A stretch of 64,000 bases of DNA. It comes from Atopostipes sp963558565 (GTDB taxonomy: Bacteria > Bacillota > Bacilli > Lactobacillales > Carnobacteriaceae_A). Shown here one piece after another: positions 8,505 through 16,932 of this stretch (position 1 is the stretch's first letter; every line of letters begins with the position of its first letter). The notes under the pieces were generated by a model. That model was given only the letters and a program-made list of their open reading frames with translations. It had not been told where the DNA came from and did not search any database. The position numbers were made by a program, and so were the translations under genes. Location: assembly GCA_963558565.1 (NCBI GenBank), contig CAUWGX010000003.1, forward strand, positions 124,001-188,000, read 5' to 3'.

Positions 8505-8945
8505 CTACACTAAGTGACAATCGCATTGACCGACTGCACAATCGCAAGCGACTTCTTCAGGCGCTGTCACGGCTTTTTCTTGCAATAATTCAATGAGTTC
8601 TTCAATGTCCTTTTGGCTCAACGTGGCATCTTCCATTAAATTCCGAACAACTTTGCCGTTATCTTTATTACAGACCCGGGCTAGAATATCCTCCGAATAA
8701 CTTTTCACGGTATCTTCTTCGCTAATTAAGGCTATATAAATATACTTGCGTCCTTCTTTGACTGTTTGGAGAGCGTCTTTTTCGACCAAACGCCCGATCA
8801 AGGTTTTGATCGTGGACTCTTTCCACTCCATTTTATCTTCTAATGTATCAATGACTTTACGACTAGTCACCGCTTCGTTGGCCCATACGACCCGCATGAT
8901 TTCCCACTCCGCTGCACTCACTGTCACTTGTGTTGGTGTCATCAT
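8505..8945 (-). CDS. copY: Copper-responsive repressor CopY
   Basis: The 146-residue BlaI/CopY-family winged helix opens VSAAEWEIMRVVWANEAVTSR. It ends in CDCAVGQCDC, a CxCxxxxCxC metal-switch motif that binds Zn(II) in the repressing state and two Cu(I) in the released state (family knowledge). AGGAGG is 8 bases before the ATG. It is first in the operon, 19 bases before copA. Two cop-box-type palindromes lie just upstream, so autorepression of the whole operon is expected. Confidence 0.95.
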   Translation of the reverse strand: MMTPTQVTVSAAEWEIMRVVWANEAVTSRKVIDTLEDKMEWKESTIKTLIGRLVEKDALQTVKEGRKYIYIALISEEDTVKSYSEDILARVCNKDNGKVVRNLMEDATLSQKDIEELIELLQEKAVTAPEEVACDCAVGQCDCHLV

Positions 8946-9001
8946 TGCCTATTCCTCCTCTTTTTAATCGCTTAATTCTTTTTTGTAATATTCAAGTTGT
9001 C

Positions 9002-9058
9002 TACATTTGTAATCTCTGAAGTTATTAATAGTTTACGTTCGTAAACGTCATTTGTCAA
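9002..9058 (-). promoter_or_regulatory. copY promoter with two cop-box operators
   Basis: On the minus strand TTGACA (9058-9053) and TAAACT (9035-9030) are 17 bases apart. A 16-base palindrome of GTTTACG, two bases, CGTAAAC (9031-9046) overlaps the spacer and -10. A second palindrome, TACATTTGTA (9002-9011), matches the cop box TACANNTGTA exactly. The first site deviates (TACG..CGTA). Two CopY sites upstream are standard for enterococcal cop operons. Confidence 0.85.
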
Positions 9059-9307
9059 GAAGAAACTTTTTCTCTTCGAATCTTCTTTAGCGAGACCCGG
9101 TTTCACACCCTACCCAAAGAAAATGTTGCATAAAATTTTGCCTTTTTAAAATCTCGATACTGACTAAACGCGGAAATGAGTTTGTAAAAGCACAAGTTCA
9201 GCTTCGGCAGTCATTCCTTGGTCCATATAAAAAAGTAGTCGATGAGCTTTGGTACGCGTCCTCCCAAATTTTAACTTACCTAATCTTCAACGATTTTGGG
9301 ACTTTCG
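9059..9307. other. Gene-free stretch upstream of the copper operon
   Basis: About 250 bases between the copY promoter and the terminator of the DinB-like gene. No reading frame, repeat or RNA signature could be supported. Confidence 0.5.
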
Positions 9308-9340
9308 AAAAAAATGGCCATCTCTGTATAGAATGGCCTA
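9308..9340 (-). terminator. Rho-independent terminator after the DinB-like gene
   Basis: On the minus strand GGCCAT and ATGGCC arms are followed by a run of seven T's, 36 bases after the stop codon. Confidence 0.7.
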
Positions 9341-9375
9341 GATAGCACCGTGCTTTTCCTTTCATTTACTTCTTC

Positions 9376-9828
9376 TTATTGGTCTTTTGTCGCATAAAGA
9401 AATCTACCGCTCCCTATTTCTGCCGCATTTTTCATTAACTCTAAGTTTAACCAGCCCGCTAATTCATAAAAAGGTTTATCTTCAAATGGCCATTTCGTGT
9501 AAGCCGTCGTAGTCAATTCTTCAGCAGGGGTTGTTTCTAAAATGCTTCGCCATTGATCATGAAGATTTTTGATCGTGTTTTTTACTGCCTCCATGGCCCA
9601 CCAAAAAATAATATGCCAGCTTGTCCAAGCAATACTCGCCGGACCCATCTCATAGGATTCGGTTTCGGGCCAGTCTGCTTTCCATACACCCTCTAAATGA
9701 TTCACATGCAAGCTCTCAGCTGTTGGCTTCCAGAGGACTTCCTCGGTTTCTAAATTCGTTAAATGATAGTCTAATAATTGCCAAGAAATATCAAATTGAA
9801 AAATCAAAGTCTTTCTTAATTCGTCCAT
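9376..9828 (-). CDS. DinB-superfamily protein
   Basis: The 150-residue protein is predicted all-helical. It has the DinB_2 look: an N-terminal four-helix start (LRKTLIFQFDISWQLLDYHL), the conserved GPASIAWTSWHIIFWW helix and a C-terminal NLELMKNAAEIGSGRFLY. Many DinB-fold proteins are metal-dependent thiol transferases or hydrolases using three histidines; here only one or two candidate histidines (YHL, WHII) are visible, so catalysis is uncertain. It is monocistronic with its own terminator, and its neighbours give no functional clue. Confidence 0.7.
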   Translation of the reverse strand: MDELRKTLIFQFDISWQLLDYHLTNLETEEVLWKPTAESLHVNHLEGVWKADWPETESYEMGPASIAWTSWHIIFWWAMEAVKNTIKNLHDQWRSILETTPAEELTTTAYTKWPFEDKPFYELAGWLNLELMKNAAEIGSGRFLYATKDQ

Positions 9829-10206
9829 TTTATGACGTCCTTTCCTATTCGAAATATGTTCTTAATGAGTCATTTTACATGAAATGACTTCTTTTCTCAC
9901 TGATCGGTCCATAAAAATTAATGAGTGTTACAGGCTCTTTCAAATCGAACTCGTAATGCCTCCATAAGAGATGGGATTTTTTCTTGGGAAAATTAACTTT
10001 AGAGGAGCAATTAGCGAAGCAGTCGGGAATATTTTAAGTAAATCCTAAAAAAATAAGACCGTCTTTCTTAGTCATTTTAAAAGAATGTCTTAAGAAATAC
10101 GGTCTTTTTGATTTAAGAAGCTAAGACGATTAGCCTTAATATCTGCTAACAAACATCAACGAAGAAGCTGTACAATGAAGACTCTTCGTTGCTTAATTTA
10201 TCCTGT
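9829..10206. other. Intergenic region with two hairpins
   Basis: No gene is supported. It holds the terminator at 10050-10113 and a second hairpin at 10157-10191, nearest the cyclase stop codon, with CAACGAAGA and TCTTCGTTG arms and a 17-base loop. The first 200 bases show nothing recognisable. Confidence 0.5.
10050..10113 (-). terminator. Long-stem terminator after the cyclase gene
   Basis: AAGACCGT plus a TTTCTTA extension pairs with TAAGAAA and ACGGTCTT. T-rich tails flank both sides, and it is about 95 bases past the cyclase stop codon. Confidence 0.65.
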
Positions 10207-10956
10207 TTAGTCGACGTCATTGGGGACAACTGCAAAAACTTCTGCCGGAAATCCTGGTGCATCTTTAATATGTGGAACACCAACGAAAATAATACTTCCA
10301 ACTGCCGGTACTTTATCCAAGTTTGCTAAGAGCTCCACTTGAAATTTATCTTCCGCTAACCAATAATGTTGCGCATCCAAAAAGCCCGCTGCCGCTGCTT
10401 CCACACCACTATCTGTGTTCAATGTTTCATGTCCAATCGCCGTCACTTTTCGCGTACGACTAAGATATTCTAAAGCGGGAATTGACCACCCTGGTGTTTG
10501 TTCAACCCCTTCCCTATCTTTATTTACAAACTTATCGTAATCATCAAATTTTTTATACCAACCACTTGAAAAAGCTACAAAACTTCCTTCAGGGATTTCG
10601 CCGTGCTTCGCTTCAGATTCTTTAATATCGGCTACGGTTACCGCATAGCCAGGAACTTCTTTTACTTTGTCTTCCAAATGAAGGACATACAATGGAAGAA
10701 CACGCTCTTTTTGAGAAATTCCAGCTAAGTCTCTCTTCTCTCCCACAAAATGGCTAGGCGCATCGATGTGTGTGCCATGTGCATTCCCAATCCGGTATTC
10801 TTTAGAATCAACACCCGATTCTTCGAGCGTTGATATGATTTCTTCTGACAAAGGATTAAATGTAGGATACACAGGAATATCTTGATGCACTTCATGTGTT
10901 AAATTTACCCACTGGTGATTTTTTAGTTCCTTTAACAATTGATGTAATTCAAACAT
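10207..10956 (-). CDS. Cyclase-family hydrolase (kynurenine formamidase-like)
   Basis: The 249-residue protein carries the metal-binding motif HGTHIDAPSHF of the cyclase/KynB family (HxGTHxDxPxH), preceded by WVNLTHEVHQDIPVYP. Later elements are FSSGWYKKFDDYDKF and a second histidine region IGHETLNTDSG. Members hydrolyse N-formylkynurenine or other amides, or act on unknown substrates. No tryptophan-degradation genes lie nearby, so KynB activity cannot be asserted. An ATG at 10965 has its Shine-Dalgarno adjacent with no spacing; the ATG at 10956 gives 9-base spacing and is preferred. It stands alone between terminators. Confidence 0.75.
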   Translation of the reverse strand: MFELHQLLKELKNHQWVNLTHEVHQDIPVYPTFNPLSEEIISTLEESGVDSKEYRIGNAHGTHIDAPSHFVGEKRDLAGISQKERVLPLYVLHLEDKVKEVPGYAVTVADIKESEAKHGEIPEGSFVAFSSGWYKKFDDYDKFVNKDREGVEQTPGWSIPALEYLSRTRKVTAIGHETLNTDSGVEAAAAGFLDAQHYWLAEDKFQVELLANLDKVPAVGSIIFVGVPHIKDAPGFPAEVFAVVPNDVD

Positions 10957-11289
10957 TTTATCCATCCTCTCTTATATTTTCATATATTTTATCGATAATT
11001 TCTTTTCAGTTCATTCGATATGCCTTTAATGCTTGAGTGGATCAAAATTAAATTTTAAAATTCCCAACTCAATTGTTCTTCAATTACGTGAGCCGTTGAA
11101 AAGCAAACCGACTGACGGACTCACATTAGCCTAATGGAATTTTTTAGCATTTATAGGTATATCATATAAAAATATAGCTTGAAGTTTGATACACTTAAAA
11201 CAAAGAAAATTTCCGTTTAGTTGTCCTTCTATCTGAAATTATAAATATTTAAACTCAATCCCTAAAGAATCTAAAGGAGGTGAAAATTG
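10957..11289. other. Divergent intergenic region, cyclase / VOC
   Basis: AT-rich with no gene. A hairpin at 11088-11124 (GTGAG and CTCAC outer arms, CGT and ACG inner) is the only structure noted. AAAGGAGG at its right end serves the VOC gene. Confidence 0.45.
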
Positions 11290-11667
11290 ATGATTCATCA
11301 ATTAGGGCAAGTTATGTTGTATATTGAAGATTTTGAGCAGGCTCAGAAGTTCTGGGTGGAAAAATTACAATTCACAGTAGTGGAAGATAATATCGATGAG
11401 TATGGGATGCGTTCAATTGAAATTACGCTAAACAAAGAAGGAACAAATATTGTATTGATCGACAAACAATTTGTGGCTGAGAGGGAACCTGAAATAAATT
11501 TAGGAACGTCTTCTTTAATGTTTTTTGCAAAAGACCTTGAAGGACTCTATGCTGAAATGGCAGACAAAAATATTACTCTTGGTGATCTTGTGGTGATGCC
11601 TTCTGGTGAAAAAGTCTTTAATTTTGCGGATGAGGAAGAAAATTATTTTGCTGTTATGGAAAAATAA
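11290..11667 (+). CDS. VOC-superfamily (glyoxalase/bleomycin-resistance-like) protein
   Basis: The 125-residue protein has the paired beta-alpha-beta-beta-beta pattern of vicinal-oxygen-chelate proteins: MIHQLGQVMLYIEDFEQAQKFW at the start, IEITLNKEGTNIVLID midway, and GEKVFNFADEEENYFAVME at the end. Members include glyoxalases, dioxygenases and antibiotic-binding proteins; the substrate is not predictable. AAAGGAGG lies 9 bases before the ATG at 11290; a TTG one codon earlier is also possible. No partner gene is evident. Confidence 0.8.
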   Translation: MIHQLGQVMLYIEDFEQAQKFWVEKLQFTVVEDNIDEYGMRSIEITLNKEGTNIVLIDKQFVAEREPEINLGTSSLMFFAKDLEGLYAEMADKNITLGDLVVMPSGEKVFNFADEEENYFAVMEK

Positions 11668-11672
11668 GCGGT

Positions 11673-11810
11673 TCAATAAGAGTGGTGTTTGTAGCAATAT
11701 CCTTTGTTAACAGCATCATTTTTTCGGTATGTTTTTTGTTCTACCACTACTGCTACCATTATAAAAAGAACAGACAATACCTTTCCTATTAAAAATAATA
11801 GCATAACCAT
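11673..11810 (-). CDS. Possible small membrane protein (45 residues)
   Basis: This short frame begins MVMLLFLIGKVLSVLFIMVA and continues VVVEQKTYRK with a hydrophilic tail. It would form one membrane helix (residues 1-23) with a positively charged cytoplasmic end, a common small-protein layout. A weak AGGTGA lies directly before the ATG. It is convergent with the VOC gene and separated from it by only 5 bases. Without comparison it cannot be distinguished from chance; no function is proposed. Confidence 0.3.
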   Translation of the reverse strand: MVMLLFLIGKVLSVLFIMVAVVVEQKTYRKNDAVNKGYCYKHHSY

Positions 11811-11979
11811 TTCACCTAGCCCTTCCACTTAATACCTAAAACTGCTGAAACTGAACACATCCGCAACGGAGCGTCATAATTGCATAGAAATAATAGTTTG
11901 CGCACTTCCAGCAGGAATAAAAAAGTTGAATGTATGCTATACTTTTTAAGAAAATCTTTATTAAAGGATGACACATGCT

Positions 11980-12876
11980 ATGGAAAATTTGAAAAAAGAC
12001 ATCATCAATAAAGCACGAAGTCACGATCTAATATTGGATGAAAGTACAATCGAATTCGCAAATATCGGCCTTGATTTTCAAGTAGCCTTCGGAACCGATC
12101 AACAAGGGACAAAATGGGTGCTGCGTTTCCCCCGAAGGAAAGACGCTTTTTTGAAAACAAAATCAGAAAAACAAATACTAGACTTCCTCCATGCTACTTC
12201 ACTGCCTTTTGACGTGCCGAATTGGGAGATTTATTCTGAAGAGCTCATTGGCTACCGAATATTAAATGGAGAACCGGTCGTCACTACCGATTCTGAAACA
12301 CAAGAAAATTATTGGACTTTTGATGAAAAAGAGGCCCCGGAAACTTTTACGCAGAGTTTAGGTCAAGCCCTAGCTGCTCTGCATTCTATCCCAATCGAGT
12401 CTGAGTTTAAAAATGGGGCAACTTCCGAAAAATTAAGATCAACTATGAGTCAACGAATGGATGCTGTGAAAAAATCATATGCGGTTAATGAAGAACTCTG
12501 GTTGAGATGGCAAAAGTGGCTAGAGAACGAAGAATTATGGCCGCAAGAAGTTGGCTTTATACATGGTGATTTATATCCTGGACACACGCTTGTCGATGAA
12601 CATTTTTCTGTCACAGGAATTATTGACTGGACGGAGGCAAAAGTAGCGGATATAGCCAATGATTTTACTGCTCACTATATGTTATTTGGCGAAGAAGAAT
12701 TAGAAAAACTGATCCAAGCCTACCAAAAAGCTGGTGGATACACTTGGCCTAAGATGAAAGAACACATTATTGAATTATTAGCGACTCAAGCCATTACTTT
12801 AGCAGAATTTGCGGAGTCATCTGGAATTGAGGACTATAAAGAAATAGCAAAAGATATGCTAAAAAACGGATATTAA
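11980..12876 (+). CDS. Macrolide 2'-phosphotransferase family protein
   Basis: The 298-residue protein has the aminoglycoside/choline-kinase-like fold of the Mph family, which inactivates macrolides by GTP-dependent phosphorylation of the desosamine 2'-OH (family knowledge). Evidence: IEFANIGLDFQVAF and WVLRFPRR in the N-lobe, catalytic HGDLYPGHTLVDE, metal-binding GIIDWTEAKVADIANDF, and the Mph-typical GGYTWPKMKEHIIEL. Alignment by memory with MphB suggests starting at the second ATG (11980, MENLKKDII); an earlier ATG at 11968 has its Shine-Dalgarno directly abutting. No mobile element or resistance partner adjoins it, so it may be an intrinsic gene; its drug range is unknown. Confidence 0.82.
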   Translation: MENLKKDIINKARSHDLILDESTIEFANIGLDFQVAFGTDQQGTKWVLRFPRRKDAFLKTKSEKQILDFLHATSLPFDVPNWEIYSEELIGYRILNGEPVVTTDSETQENYWTFDEKEAPETFTQSLGQALAALHSIPIESEFKNGATSEKLRSTMSQRMDAVKKSYAVNEELWLRWQKWLENEELWPQEVGFIHGDLYPGHTLVDEHFSVTGIIDWTEAKVADIANDFTAHYMLFGEEELEKLIQAYQKAGGYTWPKMKEHIIELLATQAITLAEFAESSGIEDYKEIAKDMLKNGY

Positions 12877-13361
12877 ATTATAGATAAAAGACTGTTTGGC
12901 GAATCTCCAAATGACTTCAAAAGTATTCGACCCCTCTCCAGCAATGATTCAAAATCAATTTCCACAATGACAAGGATTGTGATTCAGAATCTGTTTTCCG
13001 GAGCCAAATTCCGTGCTCGCGAGCACATTTCCCATTTTCGTATCCATGGGGTGCCGTCTCGCGGACACATTTCTCGCTTTCATGACCACGAGCTCTCCTT
13101 CGCGGGCACGTTTCTTACTTTCATGACCGCGAGCCCTCCTTTGCGGGCACGTTTCTTACTTTCATGACCACGAACTCTACTCTCGCGAACACGTTTCTCA
13201 CTTTCGTGACCACCAGCCTCACTCTCGCGAACACGTTTTCCATTTTACATTCTTCCCTTAAATTGATATAGTATCTTATGGGCCAAAAAGGAGGTTTGTA
13301 AGGGTTTTACTAAGGTTTTTTTCATCAAAATGATTTAAAAATTGTAGGAGGATTTATTAAA
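12877..13361. other. mph-ptsG intergenic region
   Basis: Apart from the palindromic array, this stretch has no gene. After the array it holds an A/T-rich leader ending in AGGAGG for ptsG. A RAT/antiterminator and terminator pair, known for ptsG in bacilli, was looked for and not recognised. Confidence 0.5.
13016..13250. repeat. Tandem array of six 41-42-bp palindromic repeats (locus 1)
   Basis: Six units begin at TCGCGRRCAC-type cores at 13017, 13059, 13100, 13141, 13183 and 13225 (spacing 41-42). Typical unit: TTCGCGGGCACGTTT, a short middle, then TTTCATGACCGCGAG. The two ends are imperfectly inverted (TCGCGG with CCGCGA), so each unit can fold. The first and last units are more diverged. 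The array lies between the mph stop and the ptsG leader. Related arrays occur at 17330 and 59989. Confidence 0.85.
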
Positions 13362-15539
13362 ATGAATAGTAAAATATTCAACAAATTACAAAGTTTAGGC
13401 AGAACTTTTATGCTACCGATTGCATTACTTCCAATCGCGGGTTTATTTTTAGGTATTGGTTCTGCTTTTACAAATGATGCTTTTATTACGCAATATGGTT
13501 TAGAAGCAATTATTGGACAAGGAACTATTTTATATAGTGTTTTAAGTGTTATGCAAGATGTTGGAAACGTTGTTTTTGATAATTTAGCGTTACTGTTTGC
13601 GATTTCGGTCGCCTCTGGTTTAGCGAAAGATCGTAAAGAAGTAGCGGCTCTTTCAGCAGTCGTTGGTTACTTTACGATGTATGCCGCTTTAACGAGTGCG
13701 ATCCATAACTTTCGTGATATGGACGCGCTTTATGAAATTGAAGGTTTAGTGGGCAGTGTTTTAGGTTTTGAAGAAACTCTGAACACCGGCGTATTCGGCG
13801 GGATCATTATTGGTCTAGTGGTTGTATACTTACATAATAAATTTTATCGTGTGAAATTTATTGATGCACTCTCCTTCTTCCAAGGAACCCACTTTATTCC
13901 AATTATTTCAACTGTCGCTGGAACATTGCTGGGCTTTTTCTTTGCATTTATTTGGCCTTATATTGGAGCTGGCATTGCTGCTTTAGGTGGAATAATTGTT
14001 GAATCAGGAGCGATTGGTTCGTTCTTATATGGATTTATTTATCGTGCATTGATTCCATTTGGTCTCCATCATGTGTTTTACTTACCTTTCTGGCAAACAG
14101 CGCTGGGTGGTTCGACGATGGTTGCAGGCGAGATGGTCCATGGTGCACAAAATATTGTATTCGCTCAAATTTCAGCAGGAGAAGTTGTTTCCCCTGAGTT
14201 TGCTAAATATTTCTCTTTCCAATTCCCACTGATGATTGGTGGTTGGCCTGCTGCAGCGCTAGCGATGTACCATGTAGCTCGTAAAGAGAAAAAGGATGAC
14301 GCAAAAGGTTTACTCCTCGGTTCCTCCATTACTTCTATTGTGACTGGAATTACAGAACCGATTGAATTTACCGTATTATTTGCTTCTCCTTTCTTATTCT
14401 ACGGCGTTCACTCGATCTTAGCTGGTTTATCTGTCATTATGGTTGAATGGTTAAACGTTGGTGTAGGCTTGACCTTCTCTGGAGGTTTAATCGACTTTAT
14501 TATGTACGGTATCCTTCCGGGGAATGATCGAACCAATTGGACCAATTTAATTTTACCGATCATTATTTGGGCGATTCTTTATTATGTGATTTTCCGCTTC
14601 AGTATTCAGAAATTCGATCTAAAAACACCTGGTCGTGAAGCTGATGATGAAGACGCTGAATTGCATACAAAAGATGAATACCGCCAAAAACACGGAATTG
14701 GTCAAGAAGCTGCGGATGCAGGAATTACTGCCGATGATGAAATTTCTTACCAAATTGCTCAAGGTTTGGGTGGTTCAAATAACATTGACGACTTCACGAA
14801 CTGTGCGACGCGTTTACGAGTCACCGTCAATGATGGTTCAAAAGTAAATGAAAATCTCTTACGTAAAACCGGTGCTGCAGGGGTGATGGCTAGCGGACAA
14901 TCTGTGCAAGTCATTTATGGAACAAAAGTTGAAGGGATTGCTGGAGATTTAAATGATTTCCTAAAACGTCATCCAGATGCCGGCAATGAACCAACCTCTA
15001 CGCCGGAAACTTCTGCGCCAGAAGCAGATGTTGAAGAAATTTCGGAAGATGAAGAAATTGTCGAAATGGCTGGCGAAGTGATTGCTTCTCCGATGACTGG
15101 GCAAGTAATTGCTTTAGAAGATGTTGAAGATGATGTCTTCAGCTCAAAAATGATGGGAGATGGCGTGGCTATTCTTCCGTCTGCCGAAAAAGTTTATGCT
15201 CCTGTTTCTGGTGAAATTACAGTAACTATGGACTCTAACCACGCGGTGGGCATTACGAGTGAAAACGGTGCTGAGCTATTGATCCACGTAGGTATTGACA
15301 CCGTAGAAATGAATGGCGAAGGTTTTACTTCCCACATTCAAAAAGGAGACCAAGTAAACGTTGGTGATTTATTATTAGAAGTGGACTTACAGACGGTTAA
15401 AGACCACGACTATGACCCAACAACAATGGTCATTATTACCAACTCTGCAGATTATGCCGATATTAAAGTTACCGAAACTGAAAATATTGCGCATGCGGAT
15501 GAATTACTTGAGTTAGTACCTGAGCACGAAGAAGAATAA
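13362..15539 (+). CDS. ptsG: PTS glucose-type transporter EIICBA
   Basis: The 725-residue fusion has an EIIC membrane domain at residues 1-430 (LPIALLPIAGLFLGIG, VYLHNKFYRVKF, the ITEPIEF substrate loop), EIIB near 455-545 with the phosphorylated Cys in NCATRLRV, and EIIA near 570-725 with the phospho-His in LLIHVGIDTV. It imports and phosphorylates a hexose using phosphoenolpyruvate via HPr. The order CBA and the sequence style match the glucose branch (PtsG) rather than the N-acetylglucosamine or maltose branches, though substrate is inferred. AGGAGG precedes the ATG. It is monocistronic, with a hairpin terminator downstream. Confidence 0.9.
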   Translation: MNSKIFNKLQSLGRTFMLPIALLPIAGLFLGIGSAFTNDAFITQYGLEAIIGQGTILYSVLSVMQDVGNVVFDNLALLFAISVASGLAKDRKEVAALSAVVGYFTMYAALTSAIHNFRDMDALYEIEGLVGSVLGFEETLNTGVFGGIIIGLVVVYLHNKFYRVKFIDALSFFQGTHFIPIISTVAGTLLGFFFAFIWPYIGAGIAALGGIIVESGAIGSFLYGFIYRALIPFGLHHVFYLPFWQTALGGSTMVAGEMVHGAQNIVFAQISAGEVVSPEFAKYFSFQFPLMIGGWPAAALAMYHVARKEKKDDAKGLLLGSSITSIVTGITEPIEFTVLFASPFLFYGVHSILAGLSVIMVEWLNVGVGLTFSGGLIDFIMYGILPGNDRTNWTNLILPIIIWAILYYVIFRFSIQKFDLKTPGREADDEDAELHTKDEYRQKHGIGQEAADAGITADDEISYQIAQGLGGSNNIDDFTNCATRLRVTVNDGSKVNENLLRKTGAAGVMASGQSVQVIYGTKVEGIAGDLNDFLKRHPDAGNEPTSTPETSAPEADVEEISEDEEIVEMAGEVIASPMTGQVIALEDVEDDVFSSKMMGDGVAILPSAEKVYAPVSGEITVTMDSNHAVGITSENGAELLIHVGIDTVEMNGEGFTSHIQKGDQVNVGDLLLEVDLQTVKDHDYDPTTMVIITNSADYADIKVTETENIAHADELLELVPEHEEE

Positions 15540-16039
15540 ATAGCAAAAAACTGTAGTAAACTCCAAAAGTTGGGGTTTATGTAATTAAATATTAAGCAAC
15601 TAATTGAGTGTCTTGTTTTCGGTATTGAACCGAAGATAAGCCACTCAATTTTTTTAAAGCTCAAAGAAATGGCCCTTGGGTAAATTGTCTAAACAATTTC
15701 TCTTACAGGTCATATTTTAAAAGATGCGATATTTTTTCACTCATAGATGAGATTGATAATGTTAACCTTGATCACTATGTATTGTCGTTCGATATTGTGC
15801 ATGCTTTTCAGCCACTGAGGTAACTCTGTTTAAAGAACAAGGACAAGATCCAAAGTCAGTCGCTTCAAAACTTTAAATAAGATAATTTCGCGTTATCAAG
15901 AACGTCGATACGGATGTTCTGATTTTGATAAAGAAACAGAGGAAATTAAATAAGGAGTTAAGTGTTTGAAACCGTTCTTAATTTCTGTTAAGTTAAATAT
16001 ATAGTAAATAAGTTATCAAAAAAACTAGGTGGAAATAGT
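15540..16039. other. Intergenic region after ptsG with possible gene debris
   Basis: It contains a small hairpin at 15559-15580, the terminator at 15602-15657, then about 380 bases with no intact gene. Short frames near 15810-15951 (for example one reading RYQERRYGCSDFDKETEEIK before a stop) look coding-like but are interrupted. They may be debris of a lost gene; no family was recognised. Confidence 0.4.
15602..15657 (+). terminator. Terminator downstream of ptsG
   Basis: Outer arms AATTGAGTG and CACTCAATT, inner CTT/AAG and TTCGG/CCGAA, followed by seven T's. A strong rho-independent hairpin 60 bases after the ptsG stop. Confidence 0.8.
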
Positions 16040-16588
16040 ATGAATTTGAAGAAAAGTCTGATTATGAGTGCCTCAGTTTTAACTTTAGCACCCATAGCTT
16101 CACCAACAATTTTTGGTACACAAGTTCAAGCGAGTGAGACTACTACAACGCCTATAGAGAGATTGTCTGAAGATGATTCTATTAGAGCTGTTGGTCTAAC
16201 TCATCAAATGTTATTTGATGAGTTAGAAGCTCAAGGCTATGATATTCATGATATTTTTACTGATGAAGAGATAGAAAATGCTATTGCCGAAGATAATTCT
16301 CCATTGAGAGCACATGGGCAAACAAAAGTAGTAAATACTGGTACAAATACTTTTACTCTATATTTAAATTCAACATACACTAAAACAATATCAGTTTTAG
16401 GGGCTGGAGCATCAGCTGCAATTGGAGTATTAATTGGTGGCGGTGCTGGTGCTACATTAGGAGCTATGTTAGGACAAATTGCTTCAGTTAACCTTGATAC
16501 TGACAAAGGTATTTATATAGAATTTGAAAATCAAACAATTCCAGGTTCTCAACCTCAATCAGTACCGGTGGGATGGGGTTATCAATAA
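16040..16588 (+). CDS. Secreted protein with glycine-zipper segment, unknown function
   Basis: The 182-residue protein has a clear signal peptide (KK charge, then a hydrophobic core) with a probable cut at VQA-SE, residues 31-32. A mature acidic region follows (IERLSEDDSIRAVGLTHQML, FDELEAQGYDIHDIF). Then comes a hydrophobic glycine-rich stretch near residues 118-150, GASAAIGVLIGGGAGATLGA, with GxxxG spacing, which could insert in or cross a membrane. AGGTGG precedes the ATG. The next gene is a 66-residue membrane protein 11 bases later. The pair recalls bacteriocin or pore-former with immunity protein, but no known family was recognised; a cell-surface structural role is equally possible. 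AT-richer codons than its neighbours suggest acquisition. Confidence 0.8.
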   Translation: MNLKKSLIMSASVLTLAPIASPTIFGTQVQASETTTTPIERLSEDDSIRAVGLTHQMLFDELEAQGYDIHDIFTDEEIENAIAEDNSPLRAHGQTKVVNTGTNTFTLYLNSTYTKTISVLGAGASAAIGVLIGGGAGATLGAMLGQIASVNLDTDKGIYIEFENQTIPGSQPQSVPVGWGYQ

Positions 16589-16599
16589 TTTAGGAAGTA

Positions 16600-16800
16600 G
16601 TGATTATTGTGTTTAAAAAAGTACATAATAAAATATATAAAGTGCCTCACTTTTTTAAATTTATTTATGTGGTTATGCTATCTTTTGCGACGATAGATTA
16701 TTTTGCAGAAGGTAATCGAAATATGTGGAGTGTATTTATATTTATAATTATGACTATATTCAATTATTGGCTGATTATTGAACCGGGTAAGAGAGAGTAG
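16600..16800 (+). CDS. Small membrane protein, possible partner or immunity protein
   Basis: The 66-residue protein has two hydrophobic segments (FFKFIYVVMLSFATIDYF and WSVFIFIIMTIFNYWLII) and a basic N-terminus. The start is a GTG at 16600 after AGGAAG; a second GTG at 16609 is possible. It follows the glycine-zipper gene by 11 bases and shares its AT-rich composition, so the two are probably one transcript. Size and topology resemble bacteriocin immunity proteins; this is suggested by context only. Confidence 0.6.
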   Translation: MIIVFKKVHNKIYKVPHFFKFIYVVMLSFATIDYFAEGNRNMWSVFIFIIMTIFNYWLIIEPGKRE

Positions 16801-16810
16801 AATATTTAAT

Positions 16811-16846
16811 AAAAGCTCCCTGACGGAAGTCGAAGGGGGTTTTTAA
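16811..16846 (+). terminator. Likely terminator of the secreted-protein pair
   Basis: CTCCCT-GAC, a GGAA loop, GTC-GAAGGGGG and five T's, just after the 66-residue gene. The stem is short and imperfect. Confidence 0.55.
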
Positions 16847-16932
16847 TTTGAGGTTTTTTCTGGGCGACAAATTTAGAGACCAGTAAAACCTCAACAGGTA
16901 TCAGCTAATTGACTCAGAAGGGTCACTGACAC

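Noticed and set aside
12967..13167. 66-codon plus-strand frame across repeat locus 1
   Set aside because: Driven by the tandem repeats; no ribosome site and no protein-like composition.
13016..13250. CRISPR array
   Set aside because: Units are palindromic and continuous at 41-42 bases; there are no unique 30-base spacers and no cas genes.
13250..13361. RAT/terminator antitermination element for ptsG
   Set aside because: No pair of mutually exclusive stems could be drawn in the leader.
15700..15960. Transposase remnant
   Set aside because: Short coding-like segments exist, but no transposase motif or terminal inverted repeats were found.
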